Source of the DNA: Syntrophomonadaceae bacterium | GTDB lineage: Bacteria > Bacillota > Syntrophomonadia > Syntrophomonadales > Syntrophomonadaceae | Length of the DNA: 42,381 nt | Direction: 5' to 3' | NCBI GenBank assembly: GCA_012729715.1 | Contig: JAAYCQ010000229.1 | Coordinates: forward strand, 1 to 42,381 | Shown here: positions 24,266 to 33,200 of the stretch, piece by piece | Numbering within the stretch: the first letter of the stretch is position 1 | Layout: the number at the start of each line of letters is the position of its first letter | The notes under the pieces: model-generated | Told to the model about the DNA's origin: nothing | The model's database searches: none | What the model saw: only the letters and a program-made list of their open reading frames with translations | Made by a program: the position numbers and the translations under genes

Positions 24266-26572
24266 CTAACATAGTTTATTTTTAGCGTATAGTTTTTCAA
24301 GTTGCTCACTATTGATAAGAACTTCCCTCTTTTTATTATTATCCATCTCTGAAACAATTCCCCGATCCTCCATCAAATCAACCAGTCGTGCCGCCCGGGC
24401 ATAGCCTATACGCAGTCTGCGCTGCAACAATGATACCGATGCCTTTTTACTATCTACGAAAACATTTACCGCATCCCAAAAGAGGTCATCCCCCCAGTCA
24501 TTCTCTGCTTCCTGCAGAGATAATTCCAACTCCCGGGGTGGTTCAGGCTCTTCCTGACCGACAAATTGCTCTTTAATAAAATTAACCGTTGCTTCAATGT
24601 CACTATCAGAAACAAAAGCTCCTTGAATACGGTAAGGCTTGATTGCACCTACCGGGAAGAATAACATATCCCCTTTTCCCAGTAATTTCTCGGCTCCAGC
24701 TGAATCTAATATAGTCCTGGAATCAGCCTGAGAAGAAACTGCAAAAGCAATGCGGGAAGGTATGTTGGCTTTAATGACACCAGTAACTACATCTACTGAA
24801 GGACGCTGAGTAGCTACTATCAGGTGCATTCCTGCGGCTCGGGCCATCTGTGCCAGGCGGCATATCGAGTCCTCCACTTCCACCGGAGAAACCATCATCA
24901 AATCAGCCAGTTCATCTATAATAATAACTATGTAAGGCAATTCATCCTGAGCTACTAAATTATAACGCTGAATATCTCGAACTCCCTTTTCCGCAAACAG
25001 CTTGTAGCGTTTTTCCATCTCACTAACCATCCACCGCAACACTACCGAAGCTTTGCGTGGGTCGGTAACTACCGGAGTAAGCAGGTGAGGTATACCATTA
25101 TATACAGTTAACTCCACCATTTTCGGGTCTATAAAGACCATCTTCATTTCGCTGGGAGTTGTATTATATAGAAAACTCATAATGATACTATTTAAACAAA
25201 CGCTTTTTCCTGAACCGGTAGAGCCCGCAATTAATAAATGCGGCATATCATTTAGCCGGGCAACTACCACATTACCGGAGATATCCTCTCCCAGAGCAAA
25301 AGCCAGGGGGGTGCTCAGTTTGCTAAAAGCGGGGGAGCTTATCAGATTACGCAGTCCCACACTTAGTATTTTATTATTAGGCACTTCTATTCCTATGGCT
25401 GATTTGCCCGGTATGGGTGCTTCTATTCTAATGCCCGGTGCTGCCAGATTAAGCTGCAAATCATCAGCTAAACTAATTATGCGGCTGATTTTAATCCCAG
25501 GTGCTGGGGACAACTCGTATCTGGTCACCGATGGTCCACAACTAACCTGATTAACCTTTACCCCAATACCGAAATTAGAAAAAGTCTCCTCCATTACCGA
25601 TATACTTTCCTTGATATTTTTCTTATCAATCTTACGTTCACTGCTGATGTTACTTAACAGCTCCAGGGGGGGCTTCTGGTATTCGCTTTCGTTTGCTTCC
25701 GGTTTGGCAGATAAAACCAACCTTAAATTACTCTTCCTGGGTTGGCTTGGACTCGTTTCTTCTTTAAACTCCTCTTTCCCTGCGGCAGCTTCTGGAGGGA
25801 TATCAGGTTCCAAATGTAAATCTTCAAAAGGCAGGAGCCGCGGTTGTTCATGACTATCTATTATTACCGGTTCCTTTTTAGGTGTAGTGGGTGGTGATGG
25901 TTCTTCTTCCTCTTCAAATAATAAAGGATAAACCCTGGTCCAGGTTTTTCGCGCGATTACCCTGCTGGTATTAATTATTTGCCCCAGGGGTCTATCAATA
26001 ATCTGTACCAGGGCCACCAGCACTCCCAAAAGTAAAATGATGATGGTACCAATATTACCCAGCAGTCTTACCAGAGCGTAAGCCAGACTGCCTCCTATGT
26101 ATCCTCCGCCCAAACCTCTGGCGCCGGCTTCTAAAGCATTAAGACCAACCGGTATGCGATAAATACTTATTCCCATAAGAAAAACCAGGGCCAGTATGGT
26201 TATTCCCCACATCCGGCTCGACCAGTATTTCTTTAAGACCCCAATATGTATAGACCATAGTAATAGGTAGAATGAAGCAATAAATGCTCCGTCTCCCAAT
26301 AACAATTCCAGGCCTTTAGCAATGCCGGTACCTACCAGGCCGATGAACTGTTCGTTCCCGGTTAATCCCTGAAAGCGACTAACGCAGATATAAATAAATA
26401 CGGATAGCATAAAAAGAACAATTGAAACAATCTCCGCCCTCAGACCATCTAACTTTTCCTCTTGCTCCCGGGAGCGGGTCTCTTTTTTCTCGGTTATGTT
26501 GAAAGTGCGTACGGACTTGTCCGTTTTCTTTTTTGAGCCAGTTTGTTTACCGGTAGTCTTTTTAGTAGCCAT
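24266..26572 (-). CDS. ftsK: DNA translocase FtsK/SpoIIIE
   Basis: This membrane-anchored hexameric motor pumps DNA through the septum during division and sporulation. It has 768 residues. A basic N-terminus is followed by four hydrophobic helices (about 45-195), an acidic Pro-rich linker, the alpha/beta motor with Walker A AGSTGSGKS and Walker B IIIDELADLM, and a C-terminal gamma winged helix (LLQRRLRIGYARAARL) that reads oriented KOPS/SRS-type sequences. The ATG start has an AGG-rich upstream site. It corresponds to spoIIIE in Bacillus, next to tepA/ylzJ apart from the intervening uppP. Confidence 0.95.
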   Translation of the reverse strand: MATKKTTGKQTGSKKKTDKSVRTFNITEKKETRSREQEEKLDGLRAEIVSIVLFMLSVFIYICVSRFQGLTGNEQFIGLVGTGIAKGLELLLGDGAFIASFYLLLWSIHIGVLKKYWSSRMWGITILALVFLMGISIYRIPVGLNALEAGARGLGGGYIGGSLAYALVRLLGNIGTIIILLLGVLVALVQIIDRPLGQIINTSRVIARKTWTRVYPLLFEEEEEPSPPTTPKKEPVIIDSHEQPRLLPFEDLHLEPDIPPEAAAGKEEFKEETSPSQPRKSNLRLVLSAKPEANESEYQKPPLELLSNISSERKIDKKNIKESISVMEETFSNFGIGVKVNQVSCGPSVTRYELSPAPGIKISRIISLADDLQLNLAAPGIRIEAPIPGKSAIGIEVPNNKILSVGLRNLISSPAFSKLSTPLAFALGEDISGNVVVARLNDMPHLLIAGSTGSGKSVCLNSIIMSFLYNTTPSEMKMVFIDPKMVELTVYNGIPHLLTPVVTDPRKASVVLRWMVSEMEKRYKLFAEKGVRDIQRYNLVAQDELPYIVIIIDELADLMMVSPVEVEDSICRLAQMARAAGMHLIVATQRPSVDVVTGVIKANIPSRIAFAVSSQADSRTILDSAGAEKLLGKGDMLFFPVGAIKPYRIQGAFVSDSDIEATVNFIKEQFVGQEEPEPPRELELSLQEAENDWGDDLFWDAVNVFVDSKKASVSLLQRRLRIGYARAARLVDLMEDRGIVSEMDNNKKREVLINSEQLEKLYAKNKLC

Positions 26573-26894
26573 CTACCTAACCTTTCATTTGCTATAATTT
26601 GGTAACCAATTACATTTTATGATAAACTACTTCGTTCATCAATTGTAAAATCCTGCTCTTACCATTATACAATTGCAGACTCGGGTTTACGGGAGGAGAT
26701 AATCTTACCCTATCTATTTTCATACCCTATTATAATGATGTGTCTGGAAAACGAAATCGGGTGAGAGATTGTAGGGGTTGGCACTCAGCGGCTATAAATA
26801 AGTAATACTTACAAAACAAGATTGGGCTGATGCCCAGTTGGCCACCAAACGTTTTTGAATCATGGCTAAGTGCTTAAATCTACCCGGCATGACC
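26573..26894. other. 322-base gap between ftsK and uppP
   Basis: No gene is seen. On the minus strand a TATAAT at 26664-26669 could be a -10 for ftsK but lacks a matching -35. The half nearer uppP holds a TGTAGGGG head at 26769-26776 without a matching arm, probably a decayed REP-like copy, and a short hairpin TGGGC-TGAT-GCCCA at 26823-26836. Confidence 0.5.
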
Positions 26895-27674
26895 TTAAAC
26901 CGTAAAGTAAAATACCAGGGTTACCAGTGCCACCGCCCAACAATAATAGGAAAATACCGATAACCTGCCATGCCGTACCAGCCGCATCACAATTTTAATG
27001 GCCAGGTAACCAAACAAAGCAGCTACCAGAGTACCTACTGTATAAGGTATAAAATTCTGAGCCCAGGCACTACTACTGACATCACTTAATTCAAAAATCC
27101 CCGCCCCCAGTATTACCGGTATGGACAGCAAAAACGAAAACCGAGCGGCCAGTTCCCTTTCCATTCCAGCAAAGAGACCTGCCGCTATAGTGGAACCAGA
27201 CCTTGATATTCCCGGAACAATAGCCAGTGCCTGCAACAAACCTATAAAAAGAGCATCCTTGTAACTGGTATTCGGTATATCCTTTAACCCTATCATTTCC
27301 CGCGACCATTTCTCCGAAAACCGCAGGGCAAACCCGGTAAATATTAGCCCTAACCCTACTACCAGCAGTGACTCAAAGGCTTTTTCAATTACCGGAGCCA
27401 CCAGATACCCGGCTATGGCTGCAGGAATACAGCCAACTACGATTAAATAAGTCAGGCGGGTAAAAGGCTTTTTCAAAATGTCTATAATATCATCCCAAAA
27501 GGCTACAAAAACCGCCAGGAGGGTACCCATATGTAGCATTATATCAAAAGTTAAGGGGGATTCCTGTACACCCAGGATGTGCTGGAAAATAACTAAATGG
27601 CCGGAACTACTAACCGGCAGAAACTCGGTCAAACCTTGGACCACACCCAACAATATGGCATGTAAATATGTCAA
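26895..27674 (-). CDS. uppP: Undecaprenyl-diphosphatase
   Basis: This integral membrane phosphatase of the BacA/UppP family recycles undecaprenyl pyrophosphate to the carrier lipid for wall synthesis; extra copies can give bacitracin tolerance. It has 259 residues and about seven or eight hydrophobic helices. Both signature motifs are present: PVSSSGHLV near the N-terminus and [10 protein letters not shown] in the middle. The start is a TTG about 9 bases after GGGAG. It interrupts the ftsK-ylzJ-tepA order found in Bacillus. Confidence 0.95.
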   Translation of the reverse strand: MTYLHAILLGVVQGLTEFLPVSSSGHLVIFQHILGVQESPLTFDIMLHMGTLLAVFVAFWDDIIDILKKPFTRLTYLIVVGCIPAAIAGYLVAPVIEKAFESLLVVGLGLIFTGFALRFSEKWSREMIGLKDIPNTSYKDALFIGLLQALAIVPGISRSGSTIAAGLFAGMERELAARFSFLLSIPVILGAGIFELSDVSSSAWAQNFIPYTVGTLVAALFGYLAIKIVMRLVRHGRLSVFSYYCWAVALVTLVFYFTV

Positions 27675-27736
27675 ACTCTCATCTCCCCAAAAGTACTTTA
27701 TAAATTATAGCACAGTGCTGCTAAAACATACCTCCT

Positions 27737-27756
27737 AATATGTTCGGGAACATATT
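27737..27756. repeat. Perfect 20-base palindrome
   Basis: AATATGTTC and GAACATATT flank a GG centre. It lies upstream of uppP and downstream of ylzJ, so it could be an operator for uppP or part of the neighbouring hairpin repeat. The core resembles a GAAC...GTTC box in reversed orientation, so it is not a canonical SOS box. Confidence 0.5.
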
Positions 27757-27768
27757 CCCCGAAGCGAA

Positions 27769-27837
27769 GCTGAAGTGGACAAATAAGTCCGGTAAGTCCG
27801 GTGCCTGTCCCCGAACTTACCGGACATATTGGCCCAC
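27769..27837. repeat. Long hairpin repeat abutting the ylzJ stop
   Basis: An 11-bp perfect core GTCCGGTAAGT/ACTTACCGGAC (27787-27797 and 27815-27825) extends outward through AATA/TATT to GTGG/CCAC. The loop carries a TGCCTGTCCCC segment of a type common in intergenic repeats. Its outer end touches the TAG stop codon of ylzJ. Confidence 0.65.
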
Positions 27838-28052
27838 TATACACCTGGTTTCAGCTGTATTATACTCCCCGGTTGATACTGCTGATTTATATAATCCATA
27901 GGATCGGTGCTATCCAGGCTTAATACTCTGACCTGGTCAACCTCCAGGCATTCACCATTTAAATGTCCGCCCGAGGGCAGCTTTATCCTTATCCGAGGTA
28001 GGGGTTCAGTTTGGCTAAATGCCTCCCAGGGGTCGGGAATGTAGATTATCAC
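27837..28052 (-). CDS. ylzJ: YlzJ-like protein
   Basis: This small 71-residue protein of the YlzJ family has no known biochemical role. It opens [14 protein letters not shown], typical of the family, and its ATG overlaps the 3' end of tepA by four bases. The pairing with tepA next to ftsK/spoIIIE is conserved in Bacillus and relatives. Confidence 0.82.
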   Translation of the reverse strand: MIIYIPDPWEAFSQTEPLPRIRIKLPSGGHLNGECLEVDQVRVLSLDSTDPMDYINQQYQPGSIIQLKPGV

Positions 28053-28768
28053 TGAACCAGACCTCCTTTACTATCCTTCAACTCGTGAATTTTTTGTACG
28101 GCATCCTTAAGGCCACCCACAGCATCCATCAAGCCACAATCAACCGCATCTTTGCCTACCAGAACAGTGCCGATATCCCGGGCCAAATCTCCGGTCCTAA
28201 ACATCAAATCCCTGAACTTCTCTTCCGTCACCCGGGAATGCTCGACCACGAATTTCACTACCCTATCTTGCATCTTGTCGAGGTATTCATACGTCTGGGG
28301 AACTCCGATTACTAGCCCAGTTAAGCGTATTGGGTGAATCGTCATGGTTGCTGAAGGGGCAATAAATGAATAATCGCTGCTAACGGCTATACTGGAGCCT
28401 ATAGAATGTCCCCCGCCCAGCACTATCGAAACGGTAGGCTTGGATAAGCTGGCAATCATTTCGGCCAATGCCAGACCTGCCTCTACATCGCCTCCCACAG
28501 TATTTAGTACAACCAGCAATCCTTTTATCTGCGGGTTTTCTTCCACTGCCAGCAGTTGAGGAATAATGTGTTCATACTTGGTGGTTTTGTTTTGCGGCGG
28601 TAGAACCATGTGACCTTCAACCTGTCCGGCTATAGTAAGGCAGTGGATGTCGCTTTTAAATGAAGGTATATCAATTTGTCCCATTTCCTTTATGTTATCT
28701 AGCTTCTGCTCCTGGGTTGTTTCCTCATTAGCTTTTTCTCCATTATCATCAGGCGTTATGTCGGTCAT
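28049..28768 (-). CDS. tepA: ClpP-like translocation-enhancing protease TepA
   Basis: This 239-residue member of the ClpP/crotonase fold was described in Bacillus as helping protein export, possibly by clearing signal peptides or failed precursors. The ClpP-type region includes [20 protein letters not shown] and a GGGHSIGSS segment where the nucleophilic serine would lie. The N-terminal 35 residues are acidic and probably disordered. The ATG has an adequate ribosome site and the gene is coupled to ylzJ. Confidence 0.88.
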   Translation of the reverse strand: MTDITPDDNGEKANEETTQEQKLDNIKEMGQIDIPSFKSDIHCLTIAGQVEGHMVLPPQNKTTKYEHIIPQLLAVEENPQIKGLLVVLNTVGGDVEAGLALAEMIASLSKPTVSIVLGGGHSIGSSIAVSSDYSFIAPSATMTIHPIRLTGLVIGVPQTYEYLDKMQDRVVKFVVEHSRVTEEKFRDLMFRTGDLARDIGTVLVGKDAVDCGLMDAVGGLKDAVQKIHELKDSKGGLVQ

Positions 28769-28840
28769 TAATTATGCTTCTCCCTTCCTAAACCTATTTA
28801 TCATTAGAATTACCCAAAACGGGAGCAAATACGCAAACAT

Positions 28841-28870
28841 AAAAAAACTACCCGACAATAAACCGGGTAG
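28841..28870 (-). terminator. Terminator-like hairpin upstream of tepA
   Basis: On the minus strand CTACCCGG...CGGGTAG is followed by seven T. It almost repeats the rnj terminator at 30168-30202. Because the gene between them is on the opposite strand, no minus-strand gene needs a terminator here unless it blocks antisense read-through. Confidence 0.75.
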
Positions 28871-28962
28871 CGTAAAGTTCCAGAGATACAGAATAAACAA
28901 TTGCTTAACAACTAAAGTGCTTGGCACCGTATTTAGAATTCTCCTAATCGGGATTCCAAATA

Positions 28963-28971
28963 TGGTATTAT
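28963..28971 (+). promoter_or_regulatory. Extended -10 promoter of the lipoprotein gene
   Basis: TGGTATTAT is a good -10 with TG extension, 31 bases before the ATG at 29002. No clear -35. Confidence 0.45.
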
Positions 28972-29001
28972 GTTCATATATTTGGTGTGGGGGTGGGTAA
29001 T

Positions 29002-30141
29002 ATGAGTCGCTCAGTGCTAGCTGGTGCGATATTAGTTTTGATGGTTTGTTTAACCCTGGTCGGTTGTGGGGAATCTCAGACTTCCGTTAATAGTAAAGCT
29101 GAAAAAACGCAAGAACGGTTGATTGAATCAATTGTTAATAGCTGGAGCATGTCCGAGGCCCATTCGCTGTTGCCAAAGGAAGAAACAAAATTTGAGGTGA
29201 TCTGGGCGGAAATGCCATATGTTGAATCTGTATATGATAAGGGTAACCTGCGGCTATATCTTTCGCCTGCAAATATAAACCAGGATACTATCTTTGCCTG
29301 TATGCTCAATTCTTCAAATCCGGCTTATAAAAACATTAAGTCCTGGGAATCGACAGATAATTATGACATAATGCATTCGGGCAATTTTACTGTTATCTGT
29401 AATAAAAAACTAATCAGCGAAACAACTTTTAATGAAATAAAAAACGGGCTTTTTACTTATGATTCACTGGTAAAGTTAATAGGTACAGCCAGTTTTCAGG
29501 ACCATTTGCACGGGTTAGGTCCATTTACATATGAATATTTTCCCCAGGGGCTTTCATTTATCGAATGTGATCTAGATGAATATCGACTTTTACCGGACCA
29601 ATTACCAGATAATATCTCGGTTACAGAACCTGCCGAGCTAGCAGCTTTCAACCGCAATTTAACCTATAACGATTATCTAACAATGCAATCTGAGATGCGA
29701 AAACGGTTTGCATTAGAATGTATTGAGCAACAAAAAAAGCGCCAGGAGGCGCTGGCCAAGGGCGAGAAGTCGCCTGATGATAAATATACTGCCGGAAGCT
29801 ACTGTGAAGATGTTTATTGGAAAAATTATATTGTAGTCGCATCACCAGACCGTTCTGAATACCTTATAAATGTAGGTGATTGGCTGTATGATTACCAATG
29901 GTTTGATAATGAGAATCTGGTGTATGTGAATTCATTTTCCACCCTGTATATTTTGAATATGAAGTCGCTTAAAACAAGTACTATTGCGGAGTTTCATCTT
30001 AATCCACCGGAACCTGATGCTTTAAGAGTATACCCCGGAGAAAAAATATGTTTTAAATCGGACGGAACTGATTACGAGATTACCCTAACCTTTAATCAGG
30101 ATGCTTCTTCATTTGAAACTAATATAAAAGCAATCAAGTAA
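29002..30141 (+). CDS. Hypothetical lipoprotein
   Basis: This protein of about 379 residues has a lipoprotein signal peptide: a hydrophobic stretch ending in the lipobox LVGC, with the modified cysteine near residue 22. The rest is soluble, with no repeats or motif that I recognise; the C-terminal third may fold into beta-rich repeats. I chose the ATG at 29002 with GGGGGTGG upstream; a GTG at 28987 is in frame. It is a plus-strand insertion in the conserved rnj-tepA junction, bracketed by two near-identical hairpins. Confidence 0.82.
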   Translation: MSRSVLAGAILVLMVCLTLVGCGESQTSVNSKAEKTQERLIESIVNSWSMSEAHSLLPKEETKFEVIWAEMPYVESVYDKGNLRLYLSPANINQDTIFACMLNSSNPAYKNIKSWESTDNYDIMHSGNFTVICNKKLISETTFNEIKNGLFTYDSLVKLIGTASFQDHLHGLGPFTYEYFPQGLSFIECDLDEYRLLPDQLPDNISVTEPAELAAFNRNLTYNDYLTMQSEMRKRFALECIEQQKKRQEALAKGEKSPDDKYTAGSYCEDVYWKNYIVVASPDRSEYLINVGDWLYDYQWFDNENLVYVNSFSTLYILNMKSLKTSTIAEFHLNPPEPDALRVYPGEKICFKSDGTDYEITLTFNQDASSFETNIKAIK

Positions 30142-30167
30142 ATAAACTATAAAATTTTATGTTCGTA

Positions 30168-30202
30168 TAAAAAACTACCCGGCTATTAAAACCGGGTAGT
30201 TA
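30168..30202 (-). terminator. Intrinsic terminator after RNase J
   Basis: On the minus strand a 10-bp stem AACTACCCGG/CCGGGTAGTT is followed by a T run, about 30 bases after the rnj stop. It may also serve the convergent lipoprotein gene. Confidence 0.85.
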
Positions 30203-30230
30203 GTACATTTCTGACGATTGACGACATTTA

Positions 30231-31895
30231 TTACACTTCCATAATAATCGGTAATATCATAGGGCGGCGGCCGGTTTTTTCGTATAGATGCTTGCCTAAC
30301 CGCTCACGTATCTGGGCTTTCATGACTGCCCATTCGGTGATATTCCTTTTAGCGCATATATCCAGGGCTTCTCTTACCCTTTCCCGGGCATCCTCTATCA
30401 ATTCTTCAGATTCCCGGACATAGACAAATCCGCGGGTAACTATATCAGGCCCGGCGACCACGTCACCGCCATCTTTATTAATAGTCACTACCACTATCAT
30501 AATACCATCCTGGGATAGCTGTTTACGGTCACGTAAAACAATATTACCGACATCCCCTACTCCGAAGCCATCAACCAGAATCTTACCTGCAGTTACTTTA
30601 CCAGAAATACTAGCCTTTTTCTTGCCTACTTCAATGATCTGGCCGTTTTCGGCTACAAATATGCGGGAACGGGGTATACCGAGGCTCTCCGCCAATTTGG
30701 CGTGTTTCATGAGATGACGGTATTCCCCGTGTACCGGTATGAAATACCTGGGTCTAATCAGATTCAGCAAAATCTTAAGCTCTTCCTGGGAAGCATGTCC
30801 GGAAACATGTACCCCCATAGTTTTTTCGTAAATTACCTCGGCACCTTGACGGAATAATAGATCGACCGTTTTAGCCACCAGTTTTTCATTACCAGGTATA
30901 GGAGTAGCTGAAATAATTACTGTATCCCCTGCCTCAATACTCACCCAGCGATGGTCAGCGGTAGCCATACGAGTTAATGCGGACATAGGCTCACCCTGGG
31001 AACCGGTAGTAACTATTACTACCTCATTAGGCGGATAATTATTTATTTCCTCCATCTCGATTAATATGCCTTCAGGCACATCCATATAACCTAGTTCATG
31101 TGATATCTTTACGTTATTGACCATACTGCGGCCAACGATAGATACTTTCCTGCCGTACCTTTGGGCCGTACATAACACCTGTTGAATCCGATGTACATTA
31201 GAGGCAAAGGTAGTAACAATTATTCTGCCTTCGCATTTACCGAACAGGTCATCAAAGGTATTGCCAACCACCTTTTCCGACATAGTAAAGCCGGGTTTAT
31301 CAGCATTAGTGCTGTCTCCCAGCATAACCAGTACACCTTTTTCCCCTAGTTCCGCCAGTTTGCGAAAATCCACCACCTGACCATCAACCGGGGTCTGATC
31401 CAGCTTAATATCGCCCGTGTGCAATATTATACCCATAGGAGTGTGAATAGCTATACCCATAGCGTCGGGTATACTATGACTAACTCTTAAAAACTCTATT
31501 TCAAAAGGCCCGATCTTCAAAACATCTCTCGGTTTAACGACATGAAAGTTTTCATTGTTCAGGTCATGTTCTTTTAGTTTTCCTTCCACTATGCCCAGAG
31601 TAAGTCTGCTTCCATACACTGGTATATCCATCTCTTTTAAAAGATAAGGAAGGGCGCCGACATGATCTTCATGCCCGTGGGTCAATAAAACTGCCTTAAC
31701 TTTTTCTTTGTTTTCTAATAAATAAGTAATATCAGGAATTACGACGTCAATTCCGAGCAGTTCCTCTTCAGGAAACATCAGACCAGCGTCGATTACAACA
31801 ATGGTATCCTGATATCGGATGACCGTCATATTCTTGCCTATTTCCCCCAAACCGCCCAGGGAAATAATTTGTATACGGGAATCAGCATCCGACAC
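30231..31895 (-). CDS. rnj: Ribonuclease J
   Basis: RNase J is a metallo-beta-lactamase/beta-CASP enzyme with endonuclease and 5'-3' exonuclease activity on RNA. Its 554 residues are the usual length. The zinc motif HGHEDHVGALPYL is intact, and the beta-CASP region and the C-terminal domain (GFGVGDVGNIVLRDRKQL) are present. The start is a GTG after AGGAGG. By position it corresponds to Bacillus rnjB, but with only one copy in view I cannot assign J1 or J2. Confidence 0.95.
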   Translation of the reverse strand: MSDADSRIQIISLGGLGEIGKNMTVIRYQDTIVVIDAGLMFPEEELLGIDVVIPDITYLLENKEKVKAVLLTHGHEDHVGALPYLLKEMDIPVYGSRLTLGIVEGKLKEHDLNNENFHVVKPRDVLKIGPFEIEFLRVSHSIPDAMGIAIHTPMGIILHTGDIKLDQTPVDGQVVDFRKLAELGEKGVLVMLGDSTNADKPGFTMSEKVVGNTFDDLFGKCEGRIIVTTFASNVHRIQQVLCTAQRYGRKVSIVGRSMVNNVKISHELGYMDVPEGILIEMEEINNYPPNEVVIVTTGSQGEPMSALTRMATADHRWVSIEAGDTVIISATPIPGNEKLVAKTVDLLFRQGAEVIYEKTMGVHVSGHASQEELKILLNLIRPRYFIPVHGEYRHLMKHAKLAESLGIPRSRIFVAENGQIIEVGKKKASISGKVTAGKILVDGFGVGDVGNIVLRDRKQLSQDGIMIVVVTINKDGGDVVAGPDIVTRGFVYVRESEELIEDARERVREALDICAKRNITEWAVMKAQIRERLGKHLYEKTGRRPMILPIIMEV

Positions 31896-32013
31896 CCTAA
31901 CACCTCCTTTATTCAGTTTTAAGTTTTCCGAACATAACCACCTTGCTTATTATAGCCCATCAGTAAGTTATATACAACTTCATATAATACCATATTATGT
32001 TATGTTCCCTATG

Positions 32014-32048
32014 TAAAAAATTTAAGGATAGACTTTTCATCTATCCTT
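32014..32048 (-). terminator. Intrinsic terminator after dapA
   Basis: On the minus strand AAGGATAGA/TCTATCCTT with a 7-base loop is followed by AAATTTTTT, about 18 bases after the dapA stop. Confidence 0.82.
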
Positions 32049-32065
32049 ATAAAAACTTGCTACGC

Positions 32066-32947
32066 TTACGGTAGTAATTTTGCATTAATTAATAATTCCT
32101 GTATAAATGTTTTTTCCGTTGGACTAGCCTCTGCCAGGGGGAGGCGTAAACCGCCTACATTTTTTCCCAACTGGTTTAATGCCTCTTTCAGCGGTACCGG
32201 GTTAGTTGTAATAAACAGCCCCTTAAATATGGGGAAAAGCTGTTTATGCAAGTCAGCGGCTGACTTAACCTCTCCCTGGTTAAAGGCTTCGATCATGGCC
32301 AGTATTTGGTTACCCACCAGATGAGAAGCAATGCTTACTACGCCTCGTGCACCCAGGGCCATCATAGGCAAGGTCAGAGAATCATCACCGGAATAAACGG
32401 TCATATCCTCGGGCAGCAGGGTCATCAAGGTGGATACCTGGTCCATACTGCCACTGGCCTCTTTGATGGCAACTATGTTTTCAATTTCTGCTAACCGGGC
32501 TACTGTTTCCGGCAGCAGGTTAATACTGGTGCGTCCGGGAACATTGTATAGCATTACCGGCAGGGATACAGTCCCGGCAATTGCTTTAAAATGCTGGTAT
32601 AATCCCTCCTGGCTGGGTTTATTATAATAGGGGCAAACCAGCATAACCCCGTCTACCCCTAGTTTTTCCGCCTCTTTACTTAGTTCCAAGGAATGTTTAG
32701 TGTCGTTGGAACCGGTTCCGGCCCACACCGGAATACGTTTACCCAGTTTACCTTTCACGGCTGCAAATAGTTTTAGTTTCTCTTCATCAGATAAAACCGG
32801 GGATTCACCGGTAGTTCCACTAACTACAATACCTTCAGTACCATTATTAGCCAGGTATTCGGCCAGTTTTGCCGCTTTGGCATAATCGACCTGTAATTGG
32901 TCATCATATGGTGTTACCATTGCCGTCAACAGCCGGGGAACTGTCAT
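32066..32947 (-). CDS. dapA: 4-hydroxy-tetrahydrodipicolinate synthase
   Basis: DapA condenses pyruvate with aspartate semialdehyde; the product feeds both lysine/diaminopimelate (via DapB) and dipicolinate (via DpaAB). It has 293 residues, the usual length. The Schiff-base lysine lies in VAIKEASG, the catalytic tyrosine in MLYNVPGRT, and the GTTGE loop is present. The ATG follows GGCGGTG. The gene is separated from lysC by a 249-base repeat-filled gap, so it may have its own promoter or be read through. Confidence 0.97.
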   Translation of the reverse strand: MTVPRLLTAMVTPYDDQLQVDYAKAAKLAEYLANNGTEGIVVSGTTGESPVLSDEEKLKLFAAVKGKLGKRIPVWAGTGSNDTKHSLELSKEAEKLGVDGVMLVCPYYNKPSQEGLYQHFKAIAGTVSLPVMLYNVPGRTSINLLPETVARLAEIENIVAIKEASGSMDQVSTLMTLLPEDMTVYSGDDSLTLPMMALGARGVVSIASHLVGNQILAMIEAFNQGEVKSAADLHKQLFPIFKGLFITTNPVPLKEALNQLGKNVGGLRLPLAEASPTEKTFIQELLINAKLLP

Positions 32948-32999
32948 TTTATCACCGCCACTTCTATGTTATTAAAATAATAATATCAATACTCGAACC

Positions 33000-33011
33000 G
33001 GGCAGACACAT
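33000..33011 (-). repeat. Truncated REP-like hairpin, variant B
   Basis: Only one stem arm (GGGCAGAC) and part of the loop remain; the second arm and TGTAG head are missing. The break coincides with the start of the 25-base direct repeat at 33014. Confidence 0.55.
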
Positions 33012-33013
33012 AC

Positions 33014-33200
33014 GAATTAAAATCTATTTTCTAATTAACCCCGTATTTTGTTTCTAACCCATGGCGGAACGGCACAGGGGCCGTTCCCTACATATGATTA
33101 TTCTGCGATTCGCCTTATGGGTAATATTCATTAAAAAATCCGCGTAAATCCTAATATAATCGGCGCGATTAGCGTGAATTAAAATCTATTTTCTAATTAA
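33014..33200. repeat. 25-base direct repeat flanking a repeat-filled segment
   Basis: Identical 25-base copies lie at 33014-33038 and 33176-33200, starting GAATTAAAATC and ending CTAATTAA. The second copy includes the lysC stop codon. Between them are a REP-like hairpin (33066-33092) and a weak CGCGTAAATC/GATTAGCGTG repeat (33130-33175). This may be a tandem duplication of the lysC 3' end or an insertion. Confidence 0.7.
33066..33092 (-). repeat. REP-like hairpin, stem variant A, copy 3
   Basis: On the minus strand: TGTAG, perfect stem GGAACGGC/GCCGTTCC and loop CCCTGT. It lies downstream of lysC in sense direction. Confidence 0.8.

Noticed and set aside
27737-27756. GTTC...GAAC palindrome as a LexA box
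   Set aside because: The half-sites are in the opposite order and spacing from CGAAC-N4-GTTCG seen at recA.
28019-28315. Plus-strand open frames across tepA
   Set aside because: They are antisense shadows of a well-supported ClpP-like gene with conserved motifs.
32948-33196. Possible lysine riboswitch before dapA
   Set aside because: The gap is explained by repeats and shows no long conserved multi-stem leader; the lysC start likewise follows asd by only 14 bases, leaving no room for one.
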